Below, piece by piece: positions 1 through 7,412 of a stretch of 64,000 nucleotides of DNA (positions are counted from its first letter, which is position 1; every line of letters begins with the position of its first letter). The notes below the pieces were generated by a model. That model saw nothing but the letters and a program-made list of their open reading frames with translations, was not told the origin of the DNA and made no database searches. The stretch comes from JACZUI01 sp965216725 (lineage in GTDB: Bacteria > Actinomycetota > Acidimicrobiia > Spongiisociales > ZC4RG35): contig CBDCGI010000005.1 in NCBI GenBank assembly GCA_965216725.1, positions 186,001 to 250,000 of the forward strand, read 5' to 3'. The position numbers and the translations under genes were made by a program.

Positions 1-800
1 TTGGCGGCAAGCTCGGCAGGATCCTCTTCGGTTTCGTCCCGCATCTCGGCGATCTGAGGATGTCTGAAGAGTGCGTTGTCGTCGAACGCCATCTTCCCGT
101 CCAGCGCCATCACTCTCCCGTCACCGGTGACGACGAGCGGATTGATCTCAACCAGATCTGTATCCAACTCACTGGCGGCAACGCTCAGCGTTTTGACGAA
201 TACAACGAAGTTCTTGGCTGCATCGCCGGTCAATTGCAGCCCTCGGGCAAGTGCGTTGGCCTGAAAATCGGCGAGTCCAATCGCGGGATCGACCTCCTCC
301 CGGAGAATCTTCTCCGGAGTTTCCTCGGCGACCTTCTCGATCTCCATCCCGCCTTCGGTTGACGCCATGACGACGTTGCGGCTCGAGGCTCGGTCGAGGA
401 GGACTGCCAGATAGAGCTCCCGGTCGATGTCGATGCCCTGCTCGATGTAGAGCCGATTTACTTTCTTGCCTTCAGGACCGGTCTGTATCGTGACCAGGGT
501 CGAGCCCAGCATTTGCTCGGCCAGGTCTCGGACTCGGGCCTCCGCAGCCTCGACCCCGCCGTCTATACCGTCGGTGACGACGTTCACACCCCTGACATCG
601 GGGTGCTCCTGGAATGTGCCCTTTCCTCGGCCTCCTGCATGTATCTGTGACTTGACGACCACAACCGCGTTTCCCGACGTTTCGACAAGGCGGCCGACGG
701 CGGCGACCGCCTCGTCCACCGACATCGCCATCTCCCCCAAGGGGACCGGGATCCCGCGTTGGGCCATCAGCTGCTTGGCCTGATACTCGTGGATCTTCAA
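1..800 (-). CDS. sucC: Succinyl-CoA ligase (ADP-forming) beta subunit, 3' end cut off by window edge
   Basis: The reading frame opens with MKIHEYQAKQLMAQRGIPVP, the hallmark N-terminus of the beta subunit, followed by the ATP-grasp region (VVVVKSQIHAGGRGKGT). It converts succinyl-CoA plus ADP and phosphate to succinate, ATP and CoA in the TCA cycle, together with the alpha subunit SucD, which would lie outside the window. The start is TTG (798-800): the conserved protein start falls exactly there and a GGAAGGAA ribosome-binding site precedes it. The stop of the upstream B12-domain gene overlaps this start in the four bases TTGA, so the two are probably translationally coupled. About 266 residues of the usual 380-390 are present. 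Confidence 0.93.
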   Translation of the reverse strand, partial: MKIHEYQAKQLMAQRGIPVPLGEMAMSVDEAVAAVGRLVETSGNAVVVVKSQIHAGGRGKGTFQEHPDVRGVNVVTDGIDGGVEAAEARVRDLAEQMLGSTLVTIQTGPEGKKVNRLYIEQGIDIDRELYLAVLLDRASSRNVVMASTEGGMEIEKVAEETPEKILREEVDPAIGLADFQANALARGLQLTGDAAKNFVVFVKTLSVAASELDTDLVEINPLVVTGDGRVMALDGKMAFDDNALFRHPQIAEMRDETEEDPAELAA

Positions 801-1210
801 CTGATTCCTTCCTTGTTCACTTTTGATGTCACATTGACATCCACCCAGGAGGCGATCTCATCTAGAGGCGCACCCGGTGTGAAGATTTGAGCCAGGCCGG
901 CCTCTTGCAAGCCGGGAATGTCGACCGCCGGGATCACTCCACCTCCGAACACCAGGATGTCATCGCTGTCGCGGGCCGCGAGCTCCTCGACCACCTTGGG
1001 AAAGAGGGTGTTGTGGGCCCCCGACAGAGACGAGAGCCCGATGGCATCGACGTCTTCCTGGACCGCGGTCTCTGCGATTTGGGACGGGGTCTGGTGAAGC
1101 CCGGAGTAGATGACCTCAAAGCCGGCATCGCGCAATGCCCGGGCGATGACCTTGGCGCCACGGTCGTGCCCGTCCAGCCCTGGCTTGGCGATGAGGATTC
1201 TCCGTGGCAT
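797..1210 (-). CDS. Stand-alone cobalamin-binding (C-terminal) domain of methylmalonyl-CoA mutase
   Basis: This 137-residue protein is only the B12-binding domain found at the C-terminus of methylmalonyl-CoA mutase. It starts MPRRILIAKPGLDGHDRGAK and carries the DxHxxG signature (DGHDRG), whose His is the lower axial ligand of cobalt, and the later GG motif (VFGGGVIP). In split mutases this small subunit pairs with a separate large catalytic subunit, which is not in the window. The product of the mutase, succinyl-CoA, is the substrate of SucC, whose gene overlaps the end of this one by four bases. The start is the ATG at 1208-1210; an open frame continues upstream but encodes nothing recognisable. 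Role in propionyl-CoA or B12-dependent acyl-CoA metabolism is inference; an ethylmalonyl- or isobutyryl-CoA mutase subunit is equally possible. Confidence 0.85.
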   Translation of the reverse strand: MPRRILIAKPGLDGHDRGAKVIARALRDAGFEVIYSGLHQTPSQIAETAVQEDVDAIGLSSLSGAHNTLFPKVVEELAARDSDDILVFGGGVIPAVDIPGLQEAGLAQIFTPGAPLDEIASWVDVNVTSKVNKEGIS

Positions 1211-1292
1211 TTCCGGCGGATGAGAGTAGTGGCCCGTCAATGCAGGTACCCACGCCGAGCCCCGGCTGTCGTCCCATGCGTCTCCATCCAAC

Positions 1293-1410
1293 CCGGCCGA
1301 CCAGCGTCTGTTTGGCTGAAGTGCACTCGATAACGGTCGGGGAACGAGGTTTTTCCCCGGCGACGCGTCCCGGCGAGCCAGGACGGAGGCAAGCAGCCAA
1401 AGTCGGCCGG
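1293..1410. repeat. Dispersed hairpin repeat, copy 1 (upstream of vapB)
   Basis: Left arm GGCCGACCAGCGTCTGTTTG (about 1295-1314, continuing GCT to 1317) and right arm AGCCAAAGTCGGCCGG (1395-1410) form an imperfect stem. The left arm carries an unpaired CAGCGTCTG insertion. Three further copies lie at 30844, 32082 and 33758 in the same orientation. The stem-closing bases differ in matched pairs between copies (TTTGGCT/AGCCAAA here). The roughly 80 bases between the arms are not conserved. Confidence 0.75.
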
Positions 1411-1430
1411 CAATTGAATTGTATGGCACT

Positions 1431-1679
1431 ATGTATGGCGTGAAAAGGACAACCATCTACTTGCCCGACGACATGAAACGGGCCGTCGAGCTCGAAGCCG
1501 CCCGCCGGGGTGTGACCGAGGCCGGTGTGATCCGCGATGCGATCGAGGCTCACCTGGCTACAAAGCCTGCCAGGAGGCGAATCGAACCGGTGTTCCCAGA
1601 GGGTCTCGGGGAAGAGGTGGGCACCCGAGTAGACGAGCTGCTCACTGGGATGGGTGATCACAGTTTCGGAACATCGTGA
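1431..1679 (+). CDS. vapB: Ribbon-helix-helix antitoxin, VapB type
   Basis: A small protein of about 80 residues whose N-terminal part (VKRTTIYLPDDMKRAVELEA) is a ribbon-helix-helix DNA-binding fold of the CopG/MetJ kind. The C-terminal tail would bind and neutralise the toxin. Its stop overlaps the toxin's start (GTGA at 1676-1679), the usual antitoxin-toxin arrangement. Starts at TTG 1419, ATG 1431 or GTG 1440 are possible; none has a clear ribosome-binding site, and the GTG would give the cleanest domain boundary. A near-direct repeat (GTATGGC twice, 1421-1440) sits at the start and could be part of the operator. Such antitoxins usually repress their own operon with the toxin; that is family knowledge. 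Confidence 0.83.
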   Translation: MYGVKRTTIYLPDDMKRAVELEAARRGVTEAGVIRDAIEAHLATKPARRRIEPVFPEGLGEEVGTRVDELLTGMGDHSFGTS

Positions 1680-2092
1680 TACTCGACACCGGTGCGGTCA
1701 TCAACGGCTTCACGGCGGATTCCCACTACCACGAGGAATGCCTGGAAGCACTTGACTCCGCGGAGATCCGAGTGTTGTCGCCGGTGTCGCTCTGTGAAAT
1801 CGACTACGTCATGACATCCAGGTTCGGTGTGCGTGCAGCCGCCAAGCTGCTAACGCGCCTGGCCGAGCCGGATTTCGAAGTCGCCCCCTTTGGCGCCGCA
1901 GACCTGGACGCCGCAGTCGACGTTATCCGCCAATACGAGGATCTCAACGTCGGCCTCACTGATGCCTCACTCGTCGTGCTCGCCAAGCGATACAAGACCG
2001 ACGAGATCCTCACCCTCGACCAACGACATTTCCGAGCCATGCGCTCGTTGTCAGGACGGCCGTTCAAGCTCCTCCCCTTCGACGCTGATTGA
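1676..2092 (+). CDS. vapC: PIN-domain ribonuclease toxin, VapC type
   Basis: A 138-residue PIN-domain protein. It opens MILDTGAVINGF with the first catalytic acid of the D-x-S/G motif. Later acids are in the region around CEIDYV, in NVGLTDASLVVLAKRY (the central D), and in ILTLDQRHFRAM. VapC enzymes cleave RNA, often tRNA or rRNA, with a metal held by these acids. The start is GTG at 1676, overlapping the vapB stop. Length is typical for VapC. The pair sits alone between the sucC cluster and a sigma-factor operon, next to a dispersed repeat, which suits a mobile accessory module. Confidence 0.88.
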   Translation: MILDTGAVINGFTADSHYHEECLEALDSAEIRVLSPVSLCEIDYVMTSRFGVRAAAKLLTRLAEPDFEVAPFGAADLDAAVDVIRQYEDLNVGLTDASLVVLAKRYKTDEILTLDQRHFRAMRSLSGRPFKLLPFDAD

Positions 2093-2149
2093 GGCAGCCC
2101 CCGGTTTCCTCCCCACTCCTTTCGTTTTGTGGGTCAGGTTGGACATCCC

Positions 2150-3526
2150 CTATGCGTTAGCCAAATGCCAGGCCGCCCAGTCCTCGAGGTTGTCGAGGAT
2201 GAGCTGAGCACATGCAGCGTCCCTTGTGAGGTTGTCGGCCGAACCACAGTTGCTCGCGAACTGGGCGCTCAAACCAGCGGTCTGTGCGTAACTCTCAAAG
2301 CTGGCAAACACTTCCTGGTCCGTCGCATAGCTGTCGGCGGATGCAACGAAGAAGAAGTACGGACGTTCATCAGAGACGCTAAATGTCATCTTTGTTGCGG
2401 CTGTCAGATCATCGGTGTCCTTACCGATCGCTTCGGTCATGACATTTCCGTACGTGACATCACAGGTCACATTGATCCGGCCATCTGTGGAGGGGTCGCC
2501 CACACGAAGGCAGTTGTATACACCGGGTACCGCTTGGAGGAGCTGTTCAAACTCGATCGTCGAATCAGGACAGCGGGTGATTCGGTATGTGTGCCCAAAA
2601 TCCGGATTGAAGGCGAGCTGCGCCACGTCGCAACCTGACTGGTAATAGGCGGTCATCGCCGTTCTCAATCCGCTCAATGGATCCGAATCACGCCACTTGC
2701 TAGCAAACCAATCGAGGTTCTCCTGCTCGATCTCAGCGCATCGGGCCGACCGCGGTGGCCCAATACAGTCCATATACTCAAGGTCGTCGTTCTCCGTGGC
2801 CAGGAACAAGGCCAAGGCAAAATGCCCACCCGTGTATTGCGGATAGTCGGATTGACGATGTACACCGACGATCATTCCGTCCTCTACCGTTGCTCTAAAT
2901 CCGTCATTCGACTCGATTCCCTCGCCCAACGCCGCTCCAAGCTCGGTCCCATGCCCCAAAACGCATTCCACCAACACCTCACCGGAGCAGTCGACCGTGA
3001 GCTCGTCTCCGGCGAGGGCGAGATATTCCAATTCGGCCATAACGTCGGCCTCGCTGAGCTCACCCATCCAATGACTCGAGTTGAACCCCCAAGTTTCATT
3101 GAAAGGCTGGGCGAAGTACTCCTCAACGGAGGCCACGTCGCCGCTGAACCATGCGGTCAGGCCCGCCTCCACGACCTCGGCATCGGTGAGAGCCGCGGTT
3201 GCCGGCGTTGTTGTGCCAGGCACTTCTGTTACTGGCGGCGGGGCGTCAGCGACCTCGGGCTCCGGTGATCTGGTCGCCAGGACGATCCCGATTCCGGCCA
3301 CGACCACAACCGCGGCGGCTATTGCCCAGGCGATCGCCGGGGGCCTTCTCCTTTGAGGGGGCTTGGCCTCGATAGGCGTATCTTGCTTAGTGCTCATCTC
3401 GTCACTCCCATGTTCAGGGGCTTCGAGGTGCTCGGCGTCGTACAAACCCACCAACTCCAGCTCGTCGAGGCTAGGCACGGGGTTCGTTGTGGCGAGGATC
3501 GCCATCACACGGTCTTCGGTGATCAC
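2150..3526 (-). CDS. Membrane-anchored extracytoplasmic protein paired with an ECF sigma factor; two-domain sensor or anti-sigma candidate
   Basis: This 458-residue protein has an N-terminal cytoplasmic part of about 60 residues ending in a basic PPQRRRPP stretch, one membrane segment (about 63-84, AWAIAAAVVVVAGIGIVLA), a Thr/Pro-rich linker, and a long extracytoplasmic part. That part looks like two related units, each starting with a helix resembling NTF2-like folds (AEVVEAGLTAWFSGDVASVEEYF) and ending in a Cys-containing helix (NLDWFASKW; NLEDWAAWHLANA). Similar ends occur in the proteins at 4236 and 4911. It starts at GTG and overlaps the sigma-factor stop by four bases, the position where anti-sigma factors are usually encoded. 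No zinc-binding anti-sigma motif is visible. The function as a sigma-controlling sensor is inferred from context only. Confidence 0.7.
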   Translation of the reverse strand: MITEDRVMAILATTNPVPSLDELELVGLYDAEHLEAPEHGSDEMSTKQDTPIEAKPPQRRRPPAIAWAIAAAVVVVAGIGIVLATRSPEPEVADAPPPVTEVPGTTTPATAALTDAEVVEAGLTAWFSGDVASVEEYFAQPFNETWGFNSSHWMGELSEADVMAELEYLALAGDELTVDCSGEVLVECVLGHGTELGAALGEGIESNDGFRATVEDGMIVGVHRQSDYPQYTGGHFALALFLATENDDLEYMDCIGPPRSARCAEIEQENLDWFASKWRDSDPLSGLRTAMTAYYQSGCDVAQLAFNPDFGHTYRITRCPDSTIEFEQLLQAVPGVYNCLRVGDPSTDGRINVTCDVTYGNVMTEAIGKDTDDLTAATKMTFSVSDERPYFFFVASADSYATDQEVFASFESYAQTAGLSAQFASNCGSADNLTRDAACAQLILDNLEDWAAWHLANA

Positions 3527-4071
3527 GCTGCACCTCCTTTCTGAACAGCGGGGGTTGAGATCTGTCGTTCTTCAAGACGGTTGTATTCGCGGGTCAGTCG
3601 CTTGCGCGCCTCACTGAGACGCTGTCGAGCAGCGTCGGCGCTGATCCCGAGCACCGTGCCCATTTCTGACCCGGAAAGCTCCTCCCAGACGGCAAGTCTC
3701 AGAATCTCCTGGTCGCGGTCTTTCAGGCGGGACAGTGCTCTGATCATCTGCTCTGTTTCCAGGGCATGCACGAACTGAGTCTCGGGTAGGGCAACCGGCT
3801 CGACTCCAAGCCCTGTCAGCTTGGCCTCCAACTTCTTTCGCCGCGAGGAGCTGCGCCATTGGCGGCCTAGCACGCGGTAGGCGACGGCATAGAGCCACGG
3901 GAGCGCCTCTTCGTCGGGTGGGAGCGCATCGATCTTTCGCCAAGCCGTCATGAAGGTATCCGCAACGGCATCGTCGACGAGGTGGGGCTCGGTGCGGCGG
4001 AGACAATATGCGTAAACGTGCCGGCTGTAGGTCCGGTAGAGGGTGGCAAACCTTGTCTCAGTGTCGGTCAA
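3523..4071 (-). CDS. RNA polymerase sigma factor, ECF subfamily
   Basis: A 182-residue ECF sigma factor. Region 2 spans about residues 8-75 (FATLYRTYSRHVYAYCLRR, then DDAVADTFMTAWRKIDALP and LPWLYAVAYRVLGRQWR). Region 4 is at about 110-165, with a helix-turn-helix around LSGSEMGTVLGISADAARQR. It would direct polymerase to a small set of promoters, normally including its own. It overlaps the following gene by four bases, so the two are cotranscribed. An inverted repeat and a TAATAG -10-like box lie upstream at 4107-4155. The regulon cannot be read from the window. Confidence 0.92.
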   Translation of the reverse strand: MTDTETRFATLYRTYSRHVYAYCLRRTEPHLVDDAVADTFMTAWRKIDALPPDEEALPWLYAVAYRVLGRQWRSSSRRKKLEAKLTGLGVEPVALPETQFVHALETEQMIRALSRLKDRDQEILRLAVWEELSGSEMGTVLGISADAARQRLSEARKRLTREYNRLEERQISTPAVQKGGAA

Positions 4072-4106
4072 GCGGGCTACCTCGGTGGTGAAATCGCCGA
4101 TTTGAC

Positions 4107-4155
4107 CCTATTACGCCCGCGTACTCCCGATTGTGAGAGAAAAACATCTCACAAT
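4107..4155 (-). promoter_or_regulatory. Inverted repeat and -10-like box upstream of the ECF sigma gene
   Basis: ATTGTGAG (4130-4137) and CTCACAAT (4148-4155) are perfect 8-base inverted repeats around a 10-base spacer. On the minus strand a TAATAG sequence (within 4107-4117) lies between this repeat and the sigma start at 4071. A regulator-binding site is the simplest reading. A terminator for an upstream transcript is possible, but the repeat has no following T-run and no gene reads into it from nearby. Confidence 0.4.
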
Positions 4156-4235
4156 GCCAAGTAGGCGGGCATAGAGGAACCAAGCAACGGGGGTTGCGAG
4201 AATGAGGACGGGTACGGCCGGCCCGCCCTCACCCC

Positions 4236-4898
4236 TCAGGCCTCGTTGAGTGCGTACCAGTCGACAAAGGCGTCCAGATGCTCCATCTGCAGCGCCGGAC
4301 AGCTCTGTGAATTGGAACCCCATTCCTTGCAAGAGCTCTCCCCGGATAGGCCCGCCTCCCGCTCGTATCGCAGCCAAGCGGCGTTGACGGGATTGTTTCC
4401 GGGGTAAGAATCGGGGAATCCCCGGAGGAGCCCTTCCCGGATCACTTCGAACGGGATTGTCACGACTATCGGAGGCTCGCCAACAGCGTCGAACAGCATG
4501 TTGGAATAGCTGACCGTACACTCATAGAACCGGGGCCGATCGGTCAGGGCGCACTCCGAAACACTCACGTCGGCGCCGATCGCCGCCTGATAAAGAATCT
4601 CGGACACGTTGGTCCCGTCCCCTTCGCGTGGATTGGAGCCGAAATGAGAAATGGCCTCTTCGAAATCGCCACTTTCGAAAAACGTGTCCAGATGAAGCTC
4701 GATAAATGCCACGTCGGCATCGAAATTCGGGTCCGTCGGCGCCACAGTAGTCGTGGACTCCGCCATCGACGTCTCTGGGACCTCGTCGGAGGCATCCACT
4801 CCGCCGCCACATGAGGCCACGACCAGCGCGATGCCGAATGCAGCCAATGAAAGAACAAAACGTCGCGTTCGAGCAGGATTTGAAGGAAAGTGAGTCAT
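4236..4898 (-). CDS. Secreted lipoprotein, paralogue of the neighbouring extracytoplasmic proteins
   Basis: A 220-residue predicted lipoprotein: basic N-terminus, hydrophobic signal (FVLSLAAFGIALVVASC) with a lipobox ending at Cys29, then a Thr/Ser/Pro-rich linker. The mature domain begins AFIELHLDTFFESGDFEEAI and ends CPALQMEHLDAFVDWYAL. It closely parallels the outer domain of the protein encoded just upstream at 4911-5735, including paired cysteines before the final helix. A strong GAGGAGCG ribosome-binding site precedes the ATG, and only 12 bases separate it from the upstream gene, so it is the third gene of the sigma operon starting at 6246. No enzymatic motif is evident; a binding or sensing role is a guess. 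Confidence 0.75.
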   Translation of the reverse strand: MTHFPSNPARTRRFVLSLAAFGIALVVASCGGGVDASDEVPETSMAESTTTVAPTDPNFDADVAFIELHLDTFFESGDFEEAISHFGSNPREGDGTNVSEILYQAAIGADVSVSECALTDRPRFYECTVSYSNMLFDAVGEPPIVVTIPFEVIREGLLRGFPDSYPGNNPVNAAWLRYEREAGLSGESSCKEWGSNSQSCPALQMEHLDAFVDWYALNEA

Positions 4899-4910
4899 GT
4901 CGCTCCTCGT

Positions 4911-5735
4911 TCAGTTCTGGTAGGTCTCGGCGTACCAGACAGCGAATTCGTCGAGATGGGAGAGCTGGAACTCTGCGCACCCGGAAGGCGATCCCCACGG
5001 AAGGCAGGTGCTCTCGCTCGACAAGCCCGACTCCGACTCGAAGCGGAACCAACGGTCGCGGATCGGATTGGCGACCGGAAGCGGTTGGGCGAACTGTTGG
5101 AAATATCCGTCTCTGAGCACCCTGAATTGCATCTCGAGGACATGTGCCTCCTCGCCCACGGCCTCAAACAGATCGTTCGAATAGGCGACTCTGCAGTCGT
5201 AAACACGATCCTCGGCGACCGCTGTGCAATCCAGAATCTCCACCGTTCCCCCGATCTCACCCTGATACTTGATCTCGGGGATGTAGAGGGCCTGGCTGCC
5301 TTGCACGCCCGGCGGGAATGCACCACTCATGACCTCCATGGAGGTCTCCCAATCTCCCCCGTAGTGGGAGTCCAAGGTTGACTGGATAAAGCCGAGGTCG
5401 GTGTCCATCTGCGTTTGCTCAGCCGAGGGGACAACGGGACTATTCGCTACATCTTCGGTGGGCTCGTCACCGGACAGGACCACAAACAGGGCTCCTATCG
5501 CCAAGACTGCTGCAAAGACGGCTGCGGCCCATCCGAAATTTCTCCCTGTGGAAGGGGGCGGTTTTTCTGCCGAACGTTCGTGTGTCTTCGTCATGCTGAT
5601 TCCCTTCGGTTGTTTGGACACAACGACCAGGGGGTCCGCGGCCAGATCGGCCTCGATTCGCTCGATCATCTCCTCAGCACCGACACGGGTACCTCGCTCG
5701 GCCAGCATCGCAAGTTTGCGGTTTATGTCAGCCAC
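4911..5735 (-). CDS. Membrane-anchored extracytoplasmic protein paired with the second ECF sigma factor; anti-sigma candidate
   Basis: A 274-residue protein with a cytoplasmic N-terminal region (LAMLAERGTRVGAEEMIERI, a helical stretch often seen in actinobacterial proteins encoded next to sigma factors). One membrane segment follows (about 69-87, WAAAVFAAVLAIGALFVVL), then an extracytoplasmic domain ending CAEFQLSHLDEFAVWYAETY. The outer domain is a paralogue of the lipoprotein downstream (4236) and of the two units in the protein at 2150. It starts at GTG and overlaps the sigma gene by eight bases. Gene position and topology fit an anti-sigma or sensor role, which is inference; no known anti-sigma domain is recognisable. 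Confidence 0.7.
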   Translation of the reverse strand: MADINRKLAMLAERGTRVGAEEMIERIEADLAADPLVVVSKQPKGISMTKTHERSAEKPPPSTGRNFGWAAAVFAAVLAIGALFVVLSGDEPTEDVANSPVVPSAEQTQMDTDLGFIQSTLDSHYGGDWETSMEVMSGAFPPGVQGSQALYIPEIKYQGEIGGTVEILDCTAVAEDRVYDCRVAYSNDLFEAVGEEAHVLEMQFRVLRDGYFQQFAQPLPVANPIRDRWFRFESESGLSSESTCLPWGSPSGCAEFQLSHLDEFAVWYAETYQN

Positions 5736-6246
5736 CGGCCACCTCCAGATTCGCCCTGGCCGCCTTCCTCGCCCGGTTGGCGAGAGTGCGAGCAGCCGCC
5801 GGCGTCATTCCCATCTGATCTGCCGCCTCGGCATAAGGCACACCCTCCACCTCGACGAGGTAGAGGATGGCCCTTTGCTTTGGAGGTAGATCGAGGATCG
5901 CCTCCACGTCGGCGGGATATGCGGGCAACCAGCCGTCTTCCGTTCCGAGACGAGCCAGTGCCTTGCTCCTTCTCGCCAAACTCCGCCGTCGATTGGATGC
6001 CAGATTCACGATGGTGCGACGTAGGTACGCCAGAGGGTTGTCCAGCTCAGCGATGTTTCGCTTGCGCATCACTCTCACCAGGGCCTCCTGGACCAGATCA
6101 TCGGGCTCGACGTCGACAGAGCCGGCGACTCCGGCGATCTTTCGCAGATCCGGATAGAGACGGGCGATCAGCTCCCGCTCTTCGTCTTCTACTTTTGATC
6201 GCTTCGCCAACAGAGGTGCTCCCCGTGTCGTACGTCTACTAGACAC
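5728..6246 (-). CDS. RNA polymerase sigma factor, ECF-like (SigJ/RpoE type)
   Basis: A 172-residue sigma-70-family protein. Region 2 runs from about 25 to 90 (LIARLYPDLRKIAGVAGSVD, then DDLVQEALVRVMRKRN and NPLAYLRRTIVNLASNRRR). Region 4 is at about 115-165 (LPPKQRAILYLVEVEGVPYA, EAADQMGMTPAAARTLANRA). It opens an operon of sigma factor, membrane-anchored protein and lipoprotein. The start used is GTG at 6244-6246; internal starts are possible because the first 15 residues are not conserved-looking. It is divergent from transaldolase, with 53 bases between the start codons. Confidence 0.88.
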   Translation of the reverse strand: MSSRRTTRGAPLLAKRSKVEDEERELIARLYPDLRKIAGVAGSVDVEPDDLVQEALVRVMRKRNIAELDNPLAYLRRTIVNLASNRRRSLARRSKALARLGTEDGWLPAYPADVEAILDLPPKQRAILYLVEVEGVPYAEAADQMGMTPAAARTLANRARKAARANLEVAGG

Positions 6247-6299
6247 CGCAGAGGGCCGGTTTGTGACAAGAAACTACGCCGGCGGCCTACTCTTGGACG

Positions 6300-7400
6300 A
6301 TGAGCTCCAACCTCCACGGTCTGGCCCAAGCCGGTGTCTCAGTCTGGTCGGACCAAATCTCGCGGGCCATGCTCGATTCAGGCGAGTTGAGCCGTTTGAT
6401 GGCCGACGACGCGGTGACGGGAGTCACATCCAACCCGACGATCTTTGCCGGGGCAATCGTTGGCTCCAGCGACTACGACGACCAACTTGCCGACCTGCGC
6501 TCGGCGGGAGTCCCCACCGAGGAGATCGTCAAAGGGCTCATGGCCGAAGACATTCGTCGGGCCTGCGATGCCCTGAGCCCGGTCCACGCCAAGACCGAAG
6601 GCAGGGACGGCTACGTCTCGGTGGAGGTCTCCCCAACTCTTGCCTTCGACACCGAGGCGACGGTCGCCGAGGCGAGAGATTGGATCAAACAGATCGATCG
6701 CCCCAACCTTCTGGTGAAGGTGCCGGCGACACCGGCTGGCATCCCGGCCATCGAAACACTGATCGCTGAGGGAATCTCGGTGAACGTCACACTCATCTTC
6801 TCCCTGGCCCGTTATCGCCAGGTCATCAATGCGTATATCAGCGGTCTGCGTGCATTTCGAGAGCTGGGTGGCGACCTTCGCCGCGTGGCGTCAGTCGCTT
6901 CATTCTTTGTTTCTCGTTTTGACACCGAGGTCGATCGGAGATTGGCGGCTCTGGGAACGGAACAGGCGACCCAGCTCTCGGGGACCACGGCGGTAGCCAA
7001 CGCCAGGGTGGCCTACGGGCTCTACCTGGATCACTTTGGAGAGTCTTTTTCGAATCTGAAAGAAGCCGGGGCGCGACCCCAGTATCCCCTGTGGGCATCG
7101 ACTTCCACCAAGAACCCCGACTACGACGACCTGTTGTATGTAACGGGGCTGGTAGCCCCCGACACCGTGAACACCATGCCGTTGGACACCATCGCTGCTT
7201 ACCAGGATCACGGAGAGTCGAACCCACAACCGTTCGGGCCAGCGGACATGATCGAGGCCGAGGCGACACTCGACACGTTGTCCAAAGCAGGGGTCGACTA
7301 CAACGACGTCGTCGAGACACTGGAAAGAGAAGGCGTCGATAAGTTCATCGCCAGCTGGCAGCAGCTGCTCGACGATGTCGCGACCGTGAGAGGCAGTTAA
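6300..7400 (+). CDS. tal: Transaldolase
   Basis: A 366-residue transaldolase that transfers a dihydroxyacetone unit from sedoheptulose 7-phosphate to glyceraldehyde 3-phosphate in the non-oxidative pentose phosphate pathway. The substrate-binding motif TSNPTIF is at 43-49 and the Schiff-base lysine is Lys140 in NLLVKVPATPAG. The NVTLIFSLARY and SFFVSRFD segments are also typical. The length matches the longer form common in actinobacteria and cyanobacteria. The usual neighbours (tkt, zwf, pgi) are not present; a membrane protein gene follows after 12 bases. Confidence 0.96.
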   Translation: MSSNLHGLAQAGVSVWSDQISRAMLDSGELSRLMADDAVTGVTSNPTIFAGAIVGSSDYDDQLADLRSAGVPTEEIVKGLMAEDIRRACDALSPVHAKTEGRDGYVSVEVSPTLAFDTEATVAEARDWIKQIDRPNLLVKVPATPAGIPAIETLIAEGISVNVTLIFSLARYRQVINAYISGLRAFRELGGDLRRVASVASFFVSRFDTEVDRRLAALGTEQATQLSGTTAVANARVAYGLYLDHFGESFSNLKEAGARPQYPLWASTSTKNPDYDDLLYVTGLVAPDTVNTMPLDTIAAYQDHGESNPQPFGPADMIEAEATLDTLSKAGVDYNDVVETLEREGVDKFIASWQQLLDDVATVRGS

Positions 7401-7412
7401 TCTCACCTGTCC

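Noticed and set aside
1211..1456. N-terminal extension of the B12-domain protein to 219 residues
   Set aside because: The additional 82 codons cover the hairpin repeat and the vapB upstream region and look like random translation; the family N-terminus begins at 1210.
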